From: an uncultured Prevotella sp.
Lineage (GTDB): Bacteria > Bacteroidota > Bacteroidia > Bacteroidales > Bacteroidaceae
DNA: 64,000 nucleotides
NCBI GenBank assembly: GCA_946998295.1
Contig: CAMPYS010000002.1
Coordinates: 62,001 to 126,000 of the forward strand
Direction of reading: 5' to 3'
Shown: positions 52,353-61,429 of the stretch, piece after piece
How positions within the stretch are numbered: the first letter of the stretch is position 1
Layout: the number at the start of each line of letters is the position of its first letter
Position numbers and translations under genes: made by a program
Notes under the pieces: generated by a model
What the model was told of the DNA's origin: nothing
The model's database searches: none
What the model saw: only the letters and a program-made list of their open reading frames with translations

Positions 52353-52865
52353 ATGGATTTATTAATTCCAAGTAGTGGACTTCTTTTTTGGATGACTATT
52401 GTCTTCCTTATTGTATTCTTTATTTTACGCAAATACGGTTTTCCTGTAATAATAAAAATGGTAAAAGAGCGTAAGGAATATATCGACAGTGGCATTCAAA
52501 AAGCTAATGAAGCTAATAAAAAACTGTCTGATATTCATAGAGCGGGTGAATCCATCATGCACAAAGCACTTGTACAGCAGACATCAATTTTAAAAACTGC
52601 TGCTGATAGACGTGATGCCATCGTCAAAGAAGCTCAAGGAAAAGCTCAGGAAGAGGCTGCACGTATAATTTCAGAAGCTAAAAAAGATATTGCTGGGGAA
52701 AAGCAAAATGCCCTACGTGATATTAAATCTCAAGTAGCTGAAATTAGCATTCAAGTAGCCGAGAAGATACTTCAGCAGAAACTATCAAGCGATGAGAAGC
52801 AGATGGATTTAATAAGTCGTCTACTGGACAATGTCTCTATTTCTCAAAATAATGAATATAAGTAA
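52353..52865 (+). CDS. atpF: ATP synthase Fo subunit b
   Basis: The peripheral stalk. A 170-residue protein with one N-terminal transmembrane helix (LLFWMTIVFLIVFFILRKYGFP) and a long charged, Ala-rich helix (ERKEYIDSGIQKANEANKKL ... AEISIQVAEKILQQKLSSDE) that dimerises and reaches F1. Length is as in other bacteria. It lies between atpE and atpH; the gap of 77 bases before it holds the hairpin described at 52281. Confidence 0.95.
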   Translation: MDLLIPSSGLLFWMTIVFLIVFFILRKYGFPVIIKMVKERKEYIDSGIQKANEANKKLSDIHRAGESIMHKALVQQTSILKTAADRRDAIVKEAQGKAQEEAARIISEAKKDIAGEKQNALRDIKSQVAEISIQVAEKILQQKLSSDEKQMDLISRLLDNVSISQNNEYK

Positions 52866-52879
52866 ATAAAAGTAAGACT

Positions 52880-53416
52880 ATGGATATAGGTATTATGTCA
52901 GTTCGCTATGCCAAATCTCTTTTAAAAAGTGCAATATATCAAAAAATAGAAGATTCTATTTATTTAGAAGTACAAAATTTGATAGTAAGCTATATGCAAG
53001 TATCAGATTTGCATAGTGCTATAACTAATCCGATGCTATCTAAATCTTCTAAGCTGGAACTTTTAGAGGCAGCATGTGGTAATAATATTAGCGATTTGAT
53101 GAAAGATTTCCTAAACCTTGTTTTAACTAATGGTCGTGGAGATATTTTACTTTTTATTGCAAACTCTTATATATCACTTTATCGTAAAAGAAAGAATATT
53201 ATTCAAGCAAAACTAACTACTGCAGTTCCTGTTACTTCTACTATTGAAGGTAAAATGCGTTCTATGGTTGAAGCTCAAGTAAATGGTACAGTAGAATTTA
53301 AGACAAAAGTAGATCCAGAAATTATAGGAGGGTTTATCCTTGAATATGATACATATCGAATGGATGCTAGCGTGAAAACGAAATTAAAAGCCGTACTCAC
53401 AGAATTAAAGAAATAA
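52880..53416 (+). CDS. atpH: ATP synthase F1 subunit delta
   Basis: Links the peripheral stalk to the top of F1 (OSCP-type). The 178-residue protein has the N-terminal helical domain (SVRYAKSLLKSAIYQ, as in the RYAxAL opening of the family) and the C-terminal domain with VDPEIIGGFILEYDTYRMDASVKTKL (DPxLIGGxxxxxGxxxxDxS pattern). Normal length. It follows atpF by 14 and precedes atpA by 15 bases. Confidence 0.94.
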   Translation: MDIGIMSVRYAKSLLKSAIYQKIEDSIYLEVQNLIVSYMQVSDLHSAITNPMLSKSSKLELLEAACGNNISDLMKDFLNLVLTNGRGDILLFIANSYISLYRKRKNIIQAKLTTAVPVTSTIEGKMRSMVEAQVNGTVEFKTKVDPEIIGGFILEYDTYRMDASVKTKLKAVLTELKK

Positions 53417-53431
53417 ATATATTTAGATAAA

Positions 53432-55015
53432 ATGTCAGATAAAATAAAACCAAGTGAAGTGTCTGAAATTCTTTTCAAAACACTTCAAGGTATCAATGCA
53501 AAAGAGAAGTTTGAGGAAGTAGGAACAGTACTCACTATAAGTGATGGAGTTGCTCGTATATATGGACTTCGAAATGTTGAGGCCAATGAACTACTTGAGT
53601 TTGAGGATGGTACAATGGCTATTGCGATGAACCTTGAAGAGGACAATGTAGGTTGTATTCTTCTTGGTTCAACTGCTGGCATAAAGGAAGGACAAAGCGT
53701 AAAGCGTACTCATCGTATAGCTTCAATACGTATAAATGATAATTTTCTTGGTAGAGTTGTTAATCCGTTAGGTGAGCCGATAGATGGTAATGGCGAAATA
53801 GATTTAACCGACTCTTTTGAGATGCCATTAGACCGTAAAGCACCTGGTGTAATCTATCGACAGCCAGTAAAAGAACCATTGCAAACTGGATTAAAAGCAG
53901 TTGACTCAATGATTCCAATAGGTCGTGGTCAGCGCGAATTAATTATTGGCGACCGACAAACGGGTAAGACCGCCATTGCAATTGATACAATTATAAACCA
54001 AAAAGCTTTTTATGAACAAGGAAAGCCAGTATATTGCATTTATGTTGCAATTGGTCAGAAGGCCTCTACTGTTGCTAATCTTGTTCAAATATTTAGAGAG
54101 CATGGTGTACTACCATATACAATCATAGTAAGTGCTACAGCTGCTGATCCTGCTGCAATGCAATATTATGCGCCATTTGCTGGTGCTGCTATTGGCGAAT
54201 ATTTTCGTGATAGAGGCTACTCTGCATTAGTTGTTTATGATGATTTATCAAAACAAGCTGTAGCATATCGTGAAGTATCCTTAATACTTCGTCGTCCATC
54301 TGGTCGTGAAGCATATCCTGGTGATGTGTTTTATTTACACTCACGTCTTTTAGAGCGTGCAGCCCGTATAAATGATCAGCAAGAGATAGCAGAGCAGATG
54401 AACGATTTACCTGAATGTATGAAAGGTCATGTAAAAGGTGGTGGTTCTTTAACAGCTCTGCCAATAATTGAGACACAGGCAGGCGATGTTTCTGCATATA
54501 TTCCAACTAATGTAATTTCAATAACTGATGGTCAAATATACTTAGAGACAAATCTTTTTAATCAAGGATTTCGTCCAGCTATCAATGTAGGTATATCTGT
54601 ATCTCGTGTTGGAGGTTCTGCACAAGTAAAAAGTATGAAGAAAGTCGCTGGTACTCTTAAGATAGATATGGCTCAATATCGTGAATTGGAAGCCTTTTCA
54701 AAATTTTCTTCCGATATGGATAAGGTTACCGCTATGACATTAGACCGAGGCCGTAAAAATACTCAGTTATTGATACAGCCACAATACAGTCCAATGCCTG
54801 TTGGTGAGCAAATAGCTATATTATATTGTGGAGTGCATGGCTTAATGAGTGCCATTCCAGTTAATAAGGTACGAGAGTGTCAAGATATATTTCTTGAAAC
54901 TTTACGAACAAGTCATAAATCTGTAATTGAAAATCTATCATCAGGTAAACTACTTGATGAAGATACTAAGGTAATAGAAGACGTTATGGCAACTATTGCC
55001 AATCAATATAATTAA
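53432..55015 (+). CDS. atpA: ATP synthase F1 subunit alpha
   Basis: The regulatory nucleotide-binding subunit of F1. The 527-residue protein has the N-terminal delta-binding segment, GDRQTGKTAIAIDTI as P-loop (about residue 170), YVAIGQKASTVANLV, the segment ALVVYDDLSKQAVAYREVSL and RPSGREAYPGDVFYLHSRLLERAAR with the arginine finger region, then NVGISVSRVGGSAQVKSMKKVAG. Length is within the usual range. Base composition is somewhat less AT-rich than in flanking genes, as for other highly expressed genes here. Confidence 0.97.
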   Translation: MSDKIKPSEVSEILFKTLQGINAKEKFEEVGTVLTISDGVARIYGLRNVEANELLEFEDGTMAIAMNLEEDNVGCILLGSTAGIKEGQSVKRTHRIASIRINDNFLGRVVNPLGEPIDGNGEIDLTDSFEMPLDRKAPGVIYRQPVKEPLQTGLKAVDSMIPIGRGQRELIIGDRQTGKTAIAIDTIINQKAFYEQGKPVYCIYVAIGQKASTVANLVQIFREHGVLPYTIIVSATAADPAAMQYYAPFAGAAIGEYFRDRGYSALVVYDDLSKQAVAYREVSLILRRPSGREAYPGDVFYLHSRLLERAARINDQQEIAEQMNDLPECMKGHVKGGGSLTALPIIETQAGDVSAYIPTNVISITDGQIYLETNLFNQGFRPAINVGISVSRVGGSAQVKSMKKVAGTLKIDMAQYRELEAFSKFSSDMDKVTAMTLDRGRKNTQLLIQPQYSPMPVGEQIAILYCGVHGLMSAIPVNKVRECQDIFLETLRTSHKSVIENLSSGKLLDEDTKVIEDVMATIANQYN

Positions 55016-55027
55016 TTATATCATAAA

Positions 55028-56002
55028 ATGCCATCATTAAAAGAAATAAAAAATAGAATAGCCAGTGTTCATAGCACTCGTAAAATTACGAGTGCTATGA
55101 AAATGGTTGCATCTAGCAAGCTTCATCATGCACAAGTAGCAATCGAGCATATGTTACCGTATGAGAATTTGCTTGAACATATTTTGAAATCTTTTCTTGT
55201 TTCAACTCCAGATGCAAATACGGTTTTCAGTATCGAAAGGCCTATTAAGCGCGTAGCACTATTGGTATTCTCTTCAAACAGTTCACTTTGTGGTGGTTTT
55301 AATGCTAATATCATTAAGTCATTTCAAAATGTCGTAAACGAATATTTACGTAACGGTATTTTAAAAGATGATATTATAGTTTATCCATTTGGAAGGAAAA
55401 TATCAGAAAAAGTATCAAAATTAGGATTTAAGACAGTAGATATACCAATATCTTTAGCCGATAAGCCTAATTCTGATGGTTGTAGAGCTATAGCTGTCGA
55501 ACTTGAAAATCTGTGGATAAAAGGTGAGATAGACAAGGTAGAAATGATATATTATCATTTTAAGAGTGCTGGTACTCAAATCCTTACTCGAAAGAATTAT
55601 CTTCCTATAGATTTAAAAGAGGAATTGTCTACCGATAAAACACGTGATTTATCATCCATTATTGCAACTAAGGAGTCTCAAGACTATCTAAAGGCACACA
55701 ATAAAGAGTCTTATAATAGAACAGAGTTTACAGCAACTCCTTTGAATGATAATTTTATTGTTGAGCCAGATTTAAAAACAGTTCTATCCTCTTTAGTTCC
55801 AAAACTTCTTCATCAAATGATTTATGCAGCATTATTAGATAGTAATGCTTCTGAACATGCTGCCCGTATGGTAGCTATGCAGACAGCTACTGATAATGCA
55901 AACGAGTTGTTACGAACATTAAATTTAGAGTATAATAAGTCTCGACAAGCAGCTATCACCGCCGAGCTATTAGATATAGTAGGAGGAACAGTTAACAATT
56001 AA
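55028..56002 (+). CDS. atpG: ATP synthase F1 subunit gamma
   Basis: The central rotor shaft. The 324-residue protein starts PSLKEIKNRIASVHSTRKIT and TSAMKMVASSKLHHA, has SLCGGFNANI near residue 90, and ends with the long helix ASEHAARMVAMQTATDNANE, RQAAITAELLDIVGG, all typical of gamma. It is longer than E. coli gamma (287) by insertions in the middle domain. It closes the operon and is followed by a strong terminator at 56035. Confidence 0.96.
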   Translation: MPSLKEIKNRIASVHSTRKITSAMKMVASSKLHHAQVAIEHMLPYENLLEHILKSFLVSTPDANTVFSIERPIKRVALLVFSSNSSLCGGFNANIIKSFQNVVNEYLRNGILKDDIIVYPFGRKISEKVSKLGFKTVDIPISLADKPNSDGCRAIAVELENLWIKGEIDKVEMIYYHFKSAGTQILTRKNYLPIDLKEELSTDKTRDLSSIIATKESQDYLKAHNKESYNRTEFTATPLNDNFIVEPDLKTVLSSLVPKLLHQMIYAALLDSNASEHAARMVAMQTATDNANELLRTLNLEYNKSRQAAITAELLDIVGGTVNN

Positions 56003-56034
56003 ATTTATTATAGATAAAAAATTAATTAAGTATT

Positions 56035-56072
56035 ACTGTCATATCTTTATTTATCTAATTAGATATGACAGT
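56035..56072 (+). terminator. Terminator of the atp operon
   Basis: Perfect 12-bp stem (ACTGTCATATCT arms at 56035-56046 and 56061-56072), 14-base loop, followed by TTTATTTTATT. It starts 33 bases after the atpG stop and may also serve the convergent minus-strand gene. Confidence 0.82.
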
Positions 56073-56081
56073 TTTATTTTA

Positions 56082-56399
56082 TTAATATTGTTTAAATATA
56101 TTCCAAAAACTTTTTTTATTCCTCTTGTTATATTCTTTTTTATCCGCAAAAAACTTATTATACAGTTTCCAGCCTAGGATAACCCCGTCAGCAATATTTA
56201 CACTTCTTTTTAAAATAGTATATATCCCTTTTTTTTTGTATTTTTTGTTATTATCTCTTCTGTATAATAGGTTGTTTATCGACTTATCTATTAATGTTTT
56301 TTCCTTATTTATATCAACTAATAATTGTGCTTTTCTTAAGCGAATATCATTTATAGAATGATAGTTAATAGGGTTTTGCATTCTATTATTTTGTGTCAT
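56082..56399 (-). CDS. Small basic unknown protein of the YtxH/holin-like cassette
   Basis: A 105-residue, very basic protein with many Asn, Lys and Tyr. It has an N-terminal helical half (INDIRLRKAQLLVDINKEKTLIDKSINNLLYRRD) and a glycine-poor C-terminal half with SVNIADGVILGWKLYNKFF, which might be one weak membrane-associated helix. I do not recognise a family. It is last in a tight three-gene cassette, 6 bases behind the holin-like gene, and so probably works at the envelope with the other two. Function is not proposed. Confidence 0.68.
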   Translation of the reverse strand: MTQNNRMQNPINYHSINDIRLRKAQLLVDINKEKTLIDKSINNLLYRRDNNKKYKKKGIYTILKRSVNIADGVILGWKLYNKFFADKKEYNKRNKKSFWNIFKQY

Positions 56400-56405
56400 A
56401 AATCA

Positions 56406-56756
56406 TTAGGAATTTAATAGTTTTGTAAAAAAATTAACAAGAGGTCGTTCAATTAGACTATGACGTAATAAGACAAATATAATAAATATAATGATATAAA
56501 ATAAGGCAATTAATAAGCAGCTTATTATATAAGATCCTATAAAGTATTTTACAATATTTATTAATACTGATGTTAATAATAGCACTATAATAGCCATAAT
56601 CGCAATAAATACGATAATAATGGTAAAGATTGTCAGTAATCTGACAATCTTTTCAACAATATCAAGTTTTGTATATTCAACTTGAAGACCTAAATAATGC
56701 TTTAAACTTTTAATAAGTTTATAAATGATATCTACATTATTGTCGTTCGAGAACAT
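56406..56756 (-). CDS. Holin-X/DUF1469-like two-helix-pair membrane protein
   Basis: A 116-residue membrane protein. An N-terminal helix (IIYKLIKSLKHYLGLQVEYTKLDIVEKIVRL) precedes two long hydrophobic segments at about 40-70 and 77-100. This resembles the phage holin-X/DUF1469 family (YqjE-like), which despite its name is found in chromosomal stress cassettes and is not evidence for a phage. It lies one base from the YtxH gene and six bases from the unknown gene, a single transcription unit from the -7 box at 57024. Confidence 0.75.
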   Translation of the reverse strand: MFSNDNNVDIIYKLIKSLKHYLGLQVEYTKLDIVEKIVRLLTIFTIIIVFIAIMAIIVLLLTSVLINIVKYFIGSYIISCLLIALFYIIIFIIFVLLRHSLIERPLVNFFTKLLNS

Positions 56757-56757
56757 A

Positions 56758-56973
56758 TTATTTAACTTCAGTAGCTGCTTCTTTTATATCGTCAACAAAA
56801 TTTTCAGTTTCTTTTCTACTTAATTTTATATCATGTTTATCGCAAAAATCGTCTACAGCATCAGATATTTTAGCACGAACGTTTGACCCCTTATCAGGTG
56901 CCATTAATATACCTAAGGCTGCGCCTGCTATTGCGCCACCAATAAATGCTCCAATGTAACCTAAAGTTTTCAT
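56758..56973 (-). CDS. YtxH-domain protein
   Basis: A 71-residue protein with an N-terminal glycine-rich membrane helix (GYIGAFIGGAIAGAALGILMAP) followed by DKGSNVRAKISDAVDDFC and a charged amphipathic helix. This is the pattern of YtxH proteins, small general-stress proteins of the inner membrane. It is first in the cassette with the holin-like and basic unknown genes. Such triads are frequent in Bacteroidetes; their action is not known. A cysteine at about residue 46 is present. Confidence 0.82.
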   Translation of the reverse strand: MKTLGYIGAFIGGAIAGAALGILMAPDKGSNVRAKISDAVDDFCDKHDIKLSRKETENFVDDIKEAATEVK

Positions 56974-57023
56974 ATTTCTTCCAGTTTAATATTATAATAC
57001 TAATGTTATCTATCTATATAAGG

Positions 57024-57031
57024 CAAATTTA
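57024..57031 (-). promoter_or_regulatory. -7 box of the YtxH cassette
   Basis: TAAATTTG on the minus strand matches TAnnTTTG, 51 bases upstream of the start codon. Confidence 0.55.
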
Positions 57032-57203
57032 GTTATTATTTTTTGATTATATAATACCCCTGTACTTATTTAATGTTAAAGTAAGTTTGAAAGTTGTTAT
57101 TTAACAAACTTTATCCATATGCAATTATTTTCTTTTTTATATAATTTGTAACTTCGCAAATTAGAAATCTAACTGATAGTAATATATATATAATAATAAA
57201 AAA

Positions 57204-57689
57204 ATGAAAAAACTAACTATTTTAAGTGTAGCAGCATGTGCTACAATCATTTTATCTAGTTGTAAATCTAGTGAAAGTGCTTATAAGAAAAATTATGAGA
57301 AAGCTCAAGCCACAGAAAATTCAGAATTCTATAATGGTGAAGATAAAAAAGCAGCACCAGTTGAAGAAGTAGCTCCTATTAGTGTTCAGCGAGACGAAGT
57401 AGCTCCAGTAGCTAATGATGAGACTGTACGTAAAGAAAATTTATCTTTAGTAGATGGTGCAGGTCTTAAAGCTTTTAGTGTAGTAGTTGGCTCTTTTGGT
57501 GTGAAAGCAAATGCAGAAGGTTTACAACAACGTTTAAAGTCAGAAGGTTATAATGCTCAGATAGCTTTCAATCCAAGTAACAAGATGTATCGTGTTGTAG
57601 CATCAACATTTGATAGCAAGTCTTCAGCTATCAGTAGCAAAAAGCAATTACTTACCCATTTTTCTGATGCTTGGCTACTTGCTAAGTAA
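57204..57689 (+). CDS. SPOR-domain lipoprotein
   Basis: A 161-residue lipoprotein: signal ending ILSSC, lipidated Cys at about residue 20. A disordered linker rich in Glu, Ala and Pro follows (about 30-85), then a SPOR domain (about 88-160: AFSVVVGSFGVKANAEGLQQ, YRVVASTFDSKSSAISSKKQLL). SPOR domains bind glycan strands lacking stem peptides at the division septum. So this is probably a periplasmic septum-located lipoprotein. It is followed by ruvX after 3 bases. A near-consensus -7 box TAACTTCG lies at 57149. Confidence 0.87.
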   Translation: MKKLTILSVAACATIILSSCKSSESAYKKNYEKAQATENSEFYNGEDKKAAPVEEVAPISVQRDEVAPVANDETVRKENLSLVDGAGLKAFSVVVGSFGVKANAEGLQQRLKSEGYNAQIAFNPSNKMYRVVASTFDSKSSAISSKKQLLTHFSDAWLLAK

Positions 57690-57692
57690 AAT

Positions 57693-58112
57693 ATGGGTAG
57701 AATATTATCTATAGACTACGGAAAGAAACGAACCGGAATAGCAGTTACTGACCCATTGAAACTAATAGCCAATGGGTTGGTAACTGTTAATACTTTTAAG
57801 CTATTTGATTACCTTAAAAATTATATAAAACACGAGGAAGTAGAACTTATAGTTATAGGTCGTCCATTACAGTTGAATGGTCGTCCAAGCGAGAACTTCC
57901 AGCGTGTGGAACAATTTGTTAAACAATGGGTCAAACAAGTCCCACAAATACCAATTACATACTATGATGAACGTTTTACTTCGGTAATTGCGCAGCAAAC
58001 TATTTTAGATAGTGGCATAAAGAAGAATACACGTAGAAAAGAAAAAGGATTAGTGGATGAGATTTCTGCTACAATTATTTTACAAGACTTTATGAAATAC
58101 AATAAAATATAA
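57693..58112 (+). CDS. ruvX: RuvX/YqgF-family nuclease (pre-16S rRNA processing or Holliday resolvase)
   Basis: A 139-residue RNase H-fold enzyme. Motifs are ILSIDYGKKRTGIAVTD with the first catalytic Asp, LIVIGRPLQLNGRPSE, ITYYDERFTSVIAQ and the late acid in GLVDEISATIILQ. E. coli YqgF is essential and is implicated in trimming the 5' end of pre-16S rRNA; the older name is putative Holliday junction resolvase. Length is normal. It overlaps neither neighbour; gaps are 3 and 41 bases. Confidence 0.93.
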   Translation: MGRILSIDYGKKRTGIAVTDPLKLIANGLVTVNTFKLFDYLKNYIKHEEVELIVIGRPLQLNGRPSENFQRVEQFVKQWVKQVPQIPITYYDERFTSVIAQQTILDSGIKKNTRRKEKGLVDEISATIILQDFMKYNKI

Positions 58113-58153
58113 ATATTAGCAGAATCTCAATATAAGAAAGGATAAACATAAAA

Positions 58154-58714
58154 ATGATATTACCAATTTATACATTCGGGCAACCAGTATTAAGAAAAGT
58201 AGCTACCGATATACCTCTTGATTATCCAAATTTAAAAGGACTAATAGATGATATGTTTGAAACTTGTTCAGCAAGTGATGGCATAGGTCTCGCAGCTCCA
58301 CAAATAGGTAAATCAATACGTTTAGTTGTAATCAATTTAGATGTTATATCAGATACATTCCCTGAGTATAAAGGTTTTCGCCATGCCTTTATTAATGGAC
58401 ATATATTAGAAATTGACGATAGCGAAACCGATACTATGGAAGAAGGCTGTTTGTCATTACCTGGGATACATGAAAAAGTTACACGTGCTAAACGGATAAG
58501 AGTTCAATATATAGACGAGAATTTTGAAAAACATGAAGATTGGATAGATGGTTATTTAGCACGAGTAATACAACACGAATTTGATCACATTGAGGGTAAA
58601 GTTTTTACAGATCGTATTAGTCCATTTAGAAAGCAAATGATTGCAAAGAAAATGAAACAAATAAGTTCTGGCAACTTCTCTTGTAGATACAAGGTACGAC
58701 CTTATTCGAAATAA
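58154..58714 (+). CDS. def: Peptide deformylase
   Basis: Removes the formyl group from nascent peptides. The 186-residue metalloenzyme shows motif 1 GIGLAAPQIG, motif 2 EEGCLSLPG with the metal-binding Cys, and motif 3 QHEFDHIEG with the two metal-binding His and catalytic Glu. An insertion between motifs 1 and 2 (about 20 residues) is typical for Bacteroidetes. It lies between ruvX and a TPR gene, as in other Bacteroidales. Confidence 0.96.
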   Translation: MILPIYTFGQPVLRKVATDIPLDYPNLKGLIDDMFETCSASDGIGLAAPQIGKSIRLVVINLDVISDTFPEYKGFRHAFINGHILEIDDSETDTMEEGCLSLPGIHEKVTRAKRIRVQYIDENFEKHEDWIDGYLARVIQHEFDHIEGKVFTDRISPFRKQMIAKKMKQISSGNFSCRYKVRPYSK

Positions 58715-58727
58715 TATTAAAATATAA

Positions 58728-59270
58728 ATGTTACGCTATATAGTAGTTAGTCTATTATTATTTATTACTTTAACTTTATCTGCCCAATATAATATACCTA
58801 AACTTATGCAAGATGGTAAGTTGTTATTAGATAAAGGTAATTATGTAACAGCTCTTCAAATATTTCAGCGTATAACATCCCTTAAACCTAATATTTATAA
58901 AGCGTGGTATTCTATGGCATTAGCAAAGTACCATTTAGAAGACTATAAAGGGTCACTTAACGATTGTACAAAGGCTCTTGAACTTCAGCCATATATAGCA
59001 GAAATTTATGAATTATATGGAATGTTGTCCATAAAAGATAAAAGTTTTGATAATGCCATAAAAGCTTATACTAAAGCTATAAAGATAAATCCAAATAATA
59101 GAGATTATTGGTTTAATCGTGCATATAGTTTTTATATGATTAATAAATTTACAGAAGCATTAAACGATATAAACTATATATTTAAACATTGGAAATCTTT
59201 TAAAGAAGCTCAGTACCTTAGAAGCGATATTATAGCAAAGCAAAAACAAAAACCTTTGTTAAAAAACTAA
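58728..59270 (+). CDS. Exported tetratricopeptide-repeat protein
   Basis: A 180-residue protein with signal peptide (MLRYIVVSLLLFITLTLSAQ) and about four TPR units: YNIPKLMQDGKLLLDKGNYV, YKAWYSMALAKYHLEDYKGS, AEIYELYGMLSIKDKSFDNA and RDYWFNRAYSFYMINKFTEA. TPR arrays bind other proteins. In other Bacteroidales a longer TPR protein follows def, so this might be a short version. It probably acts in the periplasm; the partner is unknown. It follows def by 13 bases. Confidence 0.82.
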   Translation: MLRYIVVSLLLFITLTLSAQYNIPKLMQDGKLLLDKGNYVTALQIFQRITSLKPNIYKAWYSMALAKYHLEDYKGSLNDCTKALELQPYIAEIYELYGMLSIKDKSFDNAIKAYTKAIKINPNNRDYWFNRAYSFYMINKFTEALNDINYIFKHWKSFKEAQYLRSDIIAKQKQKPLLKN

Positions 59271-59357
59271 CCATTCCTAAAAACATCCTTTGCAAATTCT
59301 ATAAAAAAATATATATACACTTTATTTCTTGATAATATCAATGTCTATATACAAAAA

Positions 59358-59383
59358 AAGTCGGTAGAGAAATCTACCGACTT
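59358..59383 (-). terminator. Terminator of groES-groEL
   Basis: Perfect 11-bp stem (AAGTCGGTAGA arms at 59358-59368 and 59373-59383) with GAAA/TTTC loop, followed on the minus strand by seven T. It starts 40 bases after the groEL stop and can also end the convergent TPR transcript. Confidence 0.85.
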
Positions 59384-59422
59384 AAATTTTATAGTTGACT
59401 AATATTTTATATTCAAAAACAA

Positions 59423-61051
59423 TTACATCATTCCACCCATACCTGGATTAGCAGGCATAGCAGCTGGAGTCTCTTCAGGTTTATCTACTATTAAGCATTC
59501 TGTTGTTAAGAACATACCAGCAATTGAAGCAGCATTCTCTAAAGCAACACGAGCTACCTTTGCAGGGTCAATAACACCAGCAGCTCTTAAGTCCTCATAG
59601 CGATCTAAACGAGCATTATATCCGTAGTCTCCTTTTTCATCACGTACTTTGTTAACAACAACAGCACCTTCGCCACCTGCATTTTCTACTATTTGGCGTA
59701 ATGGTTCTTCAATAGCACGACAAACAATGTTTATACCTGTTTGTTCATCTTGGTTTTCACCTTTTAGATCTTTTAGTGCCTCTTGAGCTCTAATGTATGT
59801 AGTTCCACCACCTACAACAACGCCTTCTTCTGTTGCTGCTCTAGTAGCACAGAGTGCATCATCAACACGGTCTTTCTTCTCTTTCATCTCTACCTCAGAG
59901 TTTGCACCTACATAAAGAACAGCTACACCGCCAGCAATTTTAGCAAGACGTTCTTGTAGTTTTTCTTTGTCATAAGAACTCTTAGTATTAGCAATCTCGT
60001 TCTTTAACTGTGCAACACGATCTTTAATATTATCTTTGTTACCAGCACCTTTAACAATTGTTGTATTGTCTTTAGAAACTGTTACCTTTTTAGCTGTACC
60101 AAGCATTTCGAGAGTAGCTTTGTCAAGAGTTAGACCCTTATCCTCGCTTATAACTACGCCACCTGTAAGAATAGCAATATCTTCAAGCATTGCTCTACGA
60201 CGGTCGCCAAATCCAGGTGCTTTAACAGCACATATCTTTAAACCGCCACGAAGTCTGTTTACTACTAATGTTGTTAATGCTTCAGAGTCAACATCTTCTG
60301 CAATAACTAACAATGGGCGTCCACTTTCAGCTGCAGGCTGTAGAATTGGTAAGAAGTCTTTAACGTTAGAAATTTTCTTATCGTAGAGAAGTATATAAGG
60401 GTCGTCCATTACAACTTCCATGTTGTCTGTATCAGTAACAAAGTAGCTTGAAAGATAGCCGCGATCAAATTGCATACCCTCTACAACATCTATATTTGTA
60501 TCACGTGTTTTGCTCTCTTCAATTGTTATAACACCATCTTTAGATACTTTACGCATAGCATCTGCAAGTAGTTTACCTATTTCAGGATCGTTATTTGCGC
60601 TTACAGTTGCAACTTGCTCTATCTTGTCATAGTTGTCACCAACAATTTCAGCACTTTCTTTGATGTGTTCAACTACCTTATTAACAGCCTTGTCAATACC
60701 ACGTTTTAAGTCCATTGGGTTTGCACCAGCTGCTACATTCTTTAGACCTTCACGTACCATTGATTGTGTAAGTATTGTTGCTGTTGTAGTTCCGTCACCA
60801 GCATCATCACCTGTTTTGCTAGCAACACTTTTTACTAATTGAGCACCTGCATTTTCTAAAGCATCTTCAAGCTCTATTTCTTTTGCTACAGTAACACCAT
60901 CTTTTGTAATTTGTGGTGCACCAAACTTTTTACCTATAACAACGTTACGTCCTTTAGGGCCTAAAGTTACTTTTACTGCGTTAGCCAATTGGTCAACACC
61001 GCTTTTTAATAATTCCCTAGCTTCTTTATCGAATTTAATATCTTTTGCCAT
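59423..61051 (-). CDS. groEL: Chaperonin GroEL
   Basis: The 60-kDa folding chaperonin. The 542-residue protein has KFDKEARELLKSGVDQLANA, the ATP-binding loop GDDAGDGTTTATILTQ (about 85-100), TLGPKGRNVV, the hinge DNTTIVKGAGNK, VGGGTTYIRA and the C-terminal GMGGMM tail. Length is standard. It is cotranscribed with groES, from which it is separated by 39 bases. Codon use is more biased and G+C higher than in flanking genes, as expected for high expression. Confidence 0.98.
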   Translation of the reverse strand: MAKDIKFDKEARELLKSGVDQLANAVKVTLGPKGRNVVIGKKFGAPQITKDGVTVAKEIELEDALENAGAQLVKSVASKTGDDAGDGTTTATILTQSMVREGLKNVAAGANPMDLKRGIDKAVNKVVEHIKESAEIVGDNYDKIEQVATVSANNDPEIGKLLADAMRKVSKDGVITIEESKTRDTNIDVVEGMQFDRGYLSSYFVTDTDNMEVVMDDPYILLYDKKISNVKDFLPILQPAAESGRPLLVIAEDVDSEALTTLVVNRLRGGLKICAVKAPGFGDRRRAMLEDIAILTGGVVISEDKGLTLDKATLEMLGTAKKVTVSKDNTTIVKGAGNKDNIKDRVAQLKNEIANTKSSYDKEKLQERLAKIAGGVAVLYVGANSEVEMKEKKDRVDDALCATRAATEEGVVVGGGTTYIRAQEALKDLKGENQDEQTGINIVCRAIEEPLRQIVENAGGEGAVVVNKVRDEKGDYGYNARLDRYEDLRAAGVIDPAKVARVALENAASIAGMFLTTECLIVDKPEETPAAMPANPGMGGMM

Positions 61052-61090
61052 TTTTTTTCTCTTTTAAGTTGTTGTTTTTATAACATTTTT

Positions 61091-61360
61091 TTATTCAACG
61101 ATAGCCAGTACATCACTTTGACGCATAAGTAAGAATTTCTCACCATCGTTTTCTATTTCTGTACCAGCATATTTACCATAAAAAACTTCATCGCCAGACT
61201 TTAGAACCATTTCCTCGTCTTTTGTACCGTTACCTACTGCAATAACTTTTCCACGCTGTGGTTTTTCTTTTGCTGTATCAGGAATAATAATTCCACCAAC
61301 TTTTTGTTCTGCTTCAATAGGGCTTACTAACACTCTATCTGCTAATGGTTTAATCTTCAT
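61091..61360 (-). CDS. groES: Co-chaperonin GroES
   Basis: The 89-residue lid of the GroEL chamber. MKIKPLADRVLVSPIEAEQK, the mobile loop with VGGIIIPDTAKEKPQRGKV and the closing strand DGEKFLLMRQSDVLAIVE are typical. Length is shorter than E. coli (97), as in other Bacteroidales. It is first in the groESL operon. The upstream region has no TAnnTTTG box but a GG-N10-GT element and an inverted repeat described separately. Confidence 0.97.
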   Translation of the reverse strand: MKIKPLADRVLVSPIEAEQKVGGIIIPDTAKEKPQRGKVIAVGNGTKDEEMVLKSGDEVFYGKYAGTEIENDGEKFLLMRQSDVLAIVE

Positions 61361-61429
61361 AATTATTATATATTTAATTTGTAAATAAACTATGTTAAGA
61401 TGTTATTAAAACATCATCACTCTTTTATA

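Noticed and set aside
56406..56756. Phage remnant suggested by the holin-like gene
   Set aside because: Holin-X/DUF1469 proteins occur in chromosomal stress cassettes; no other phage gene, integrase or attachment site is near.
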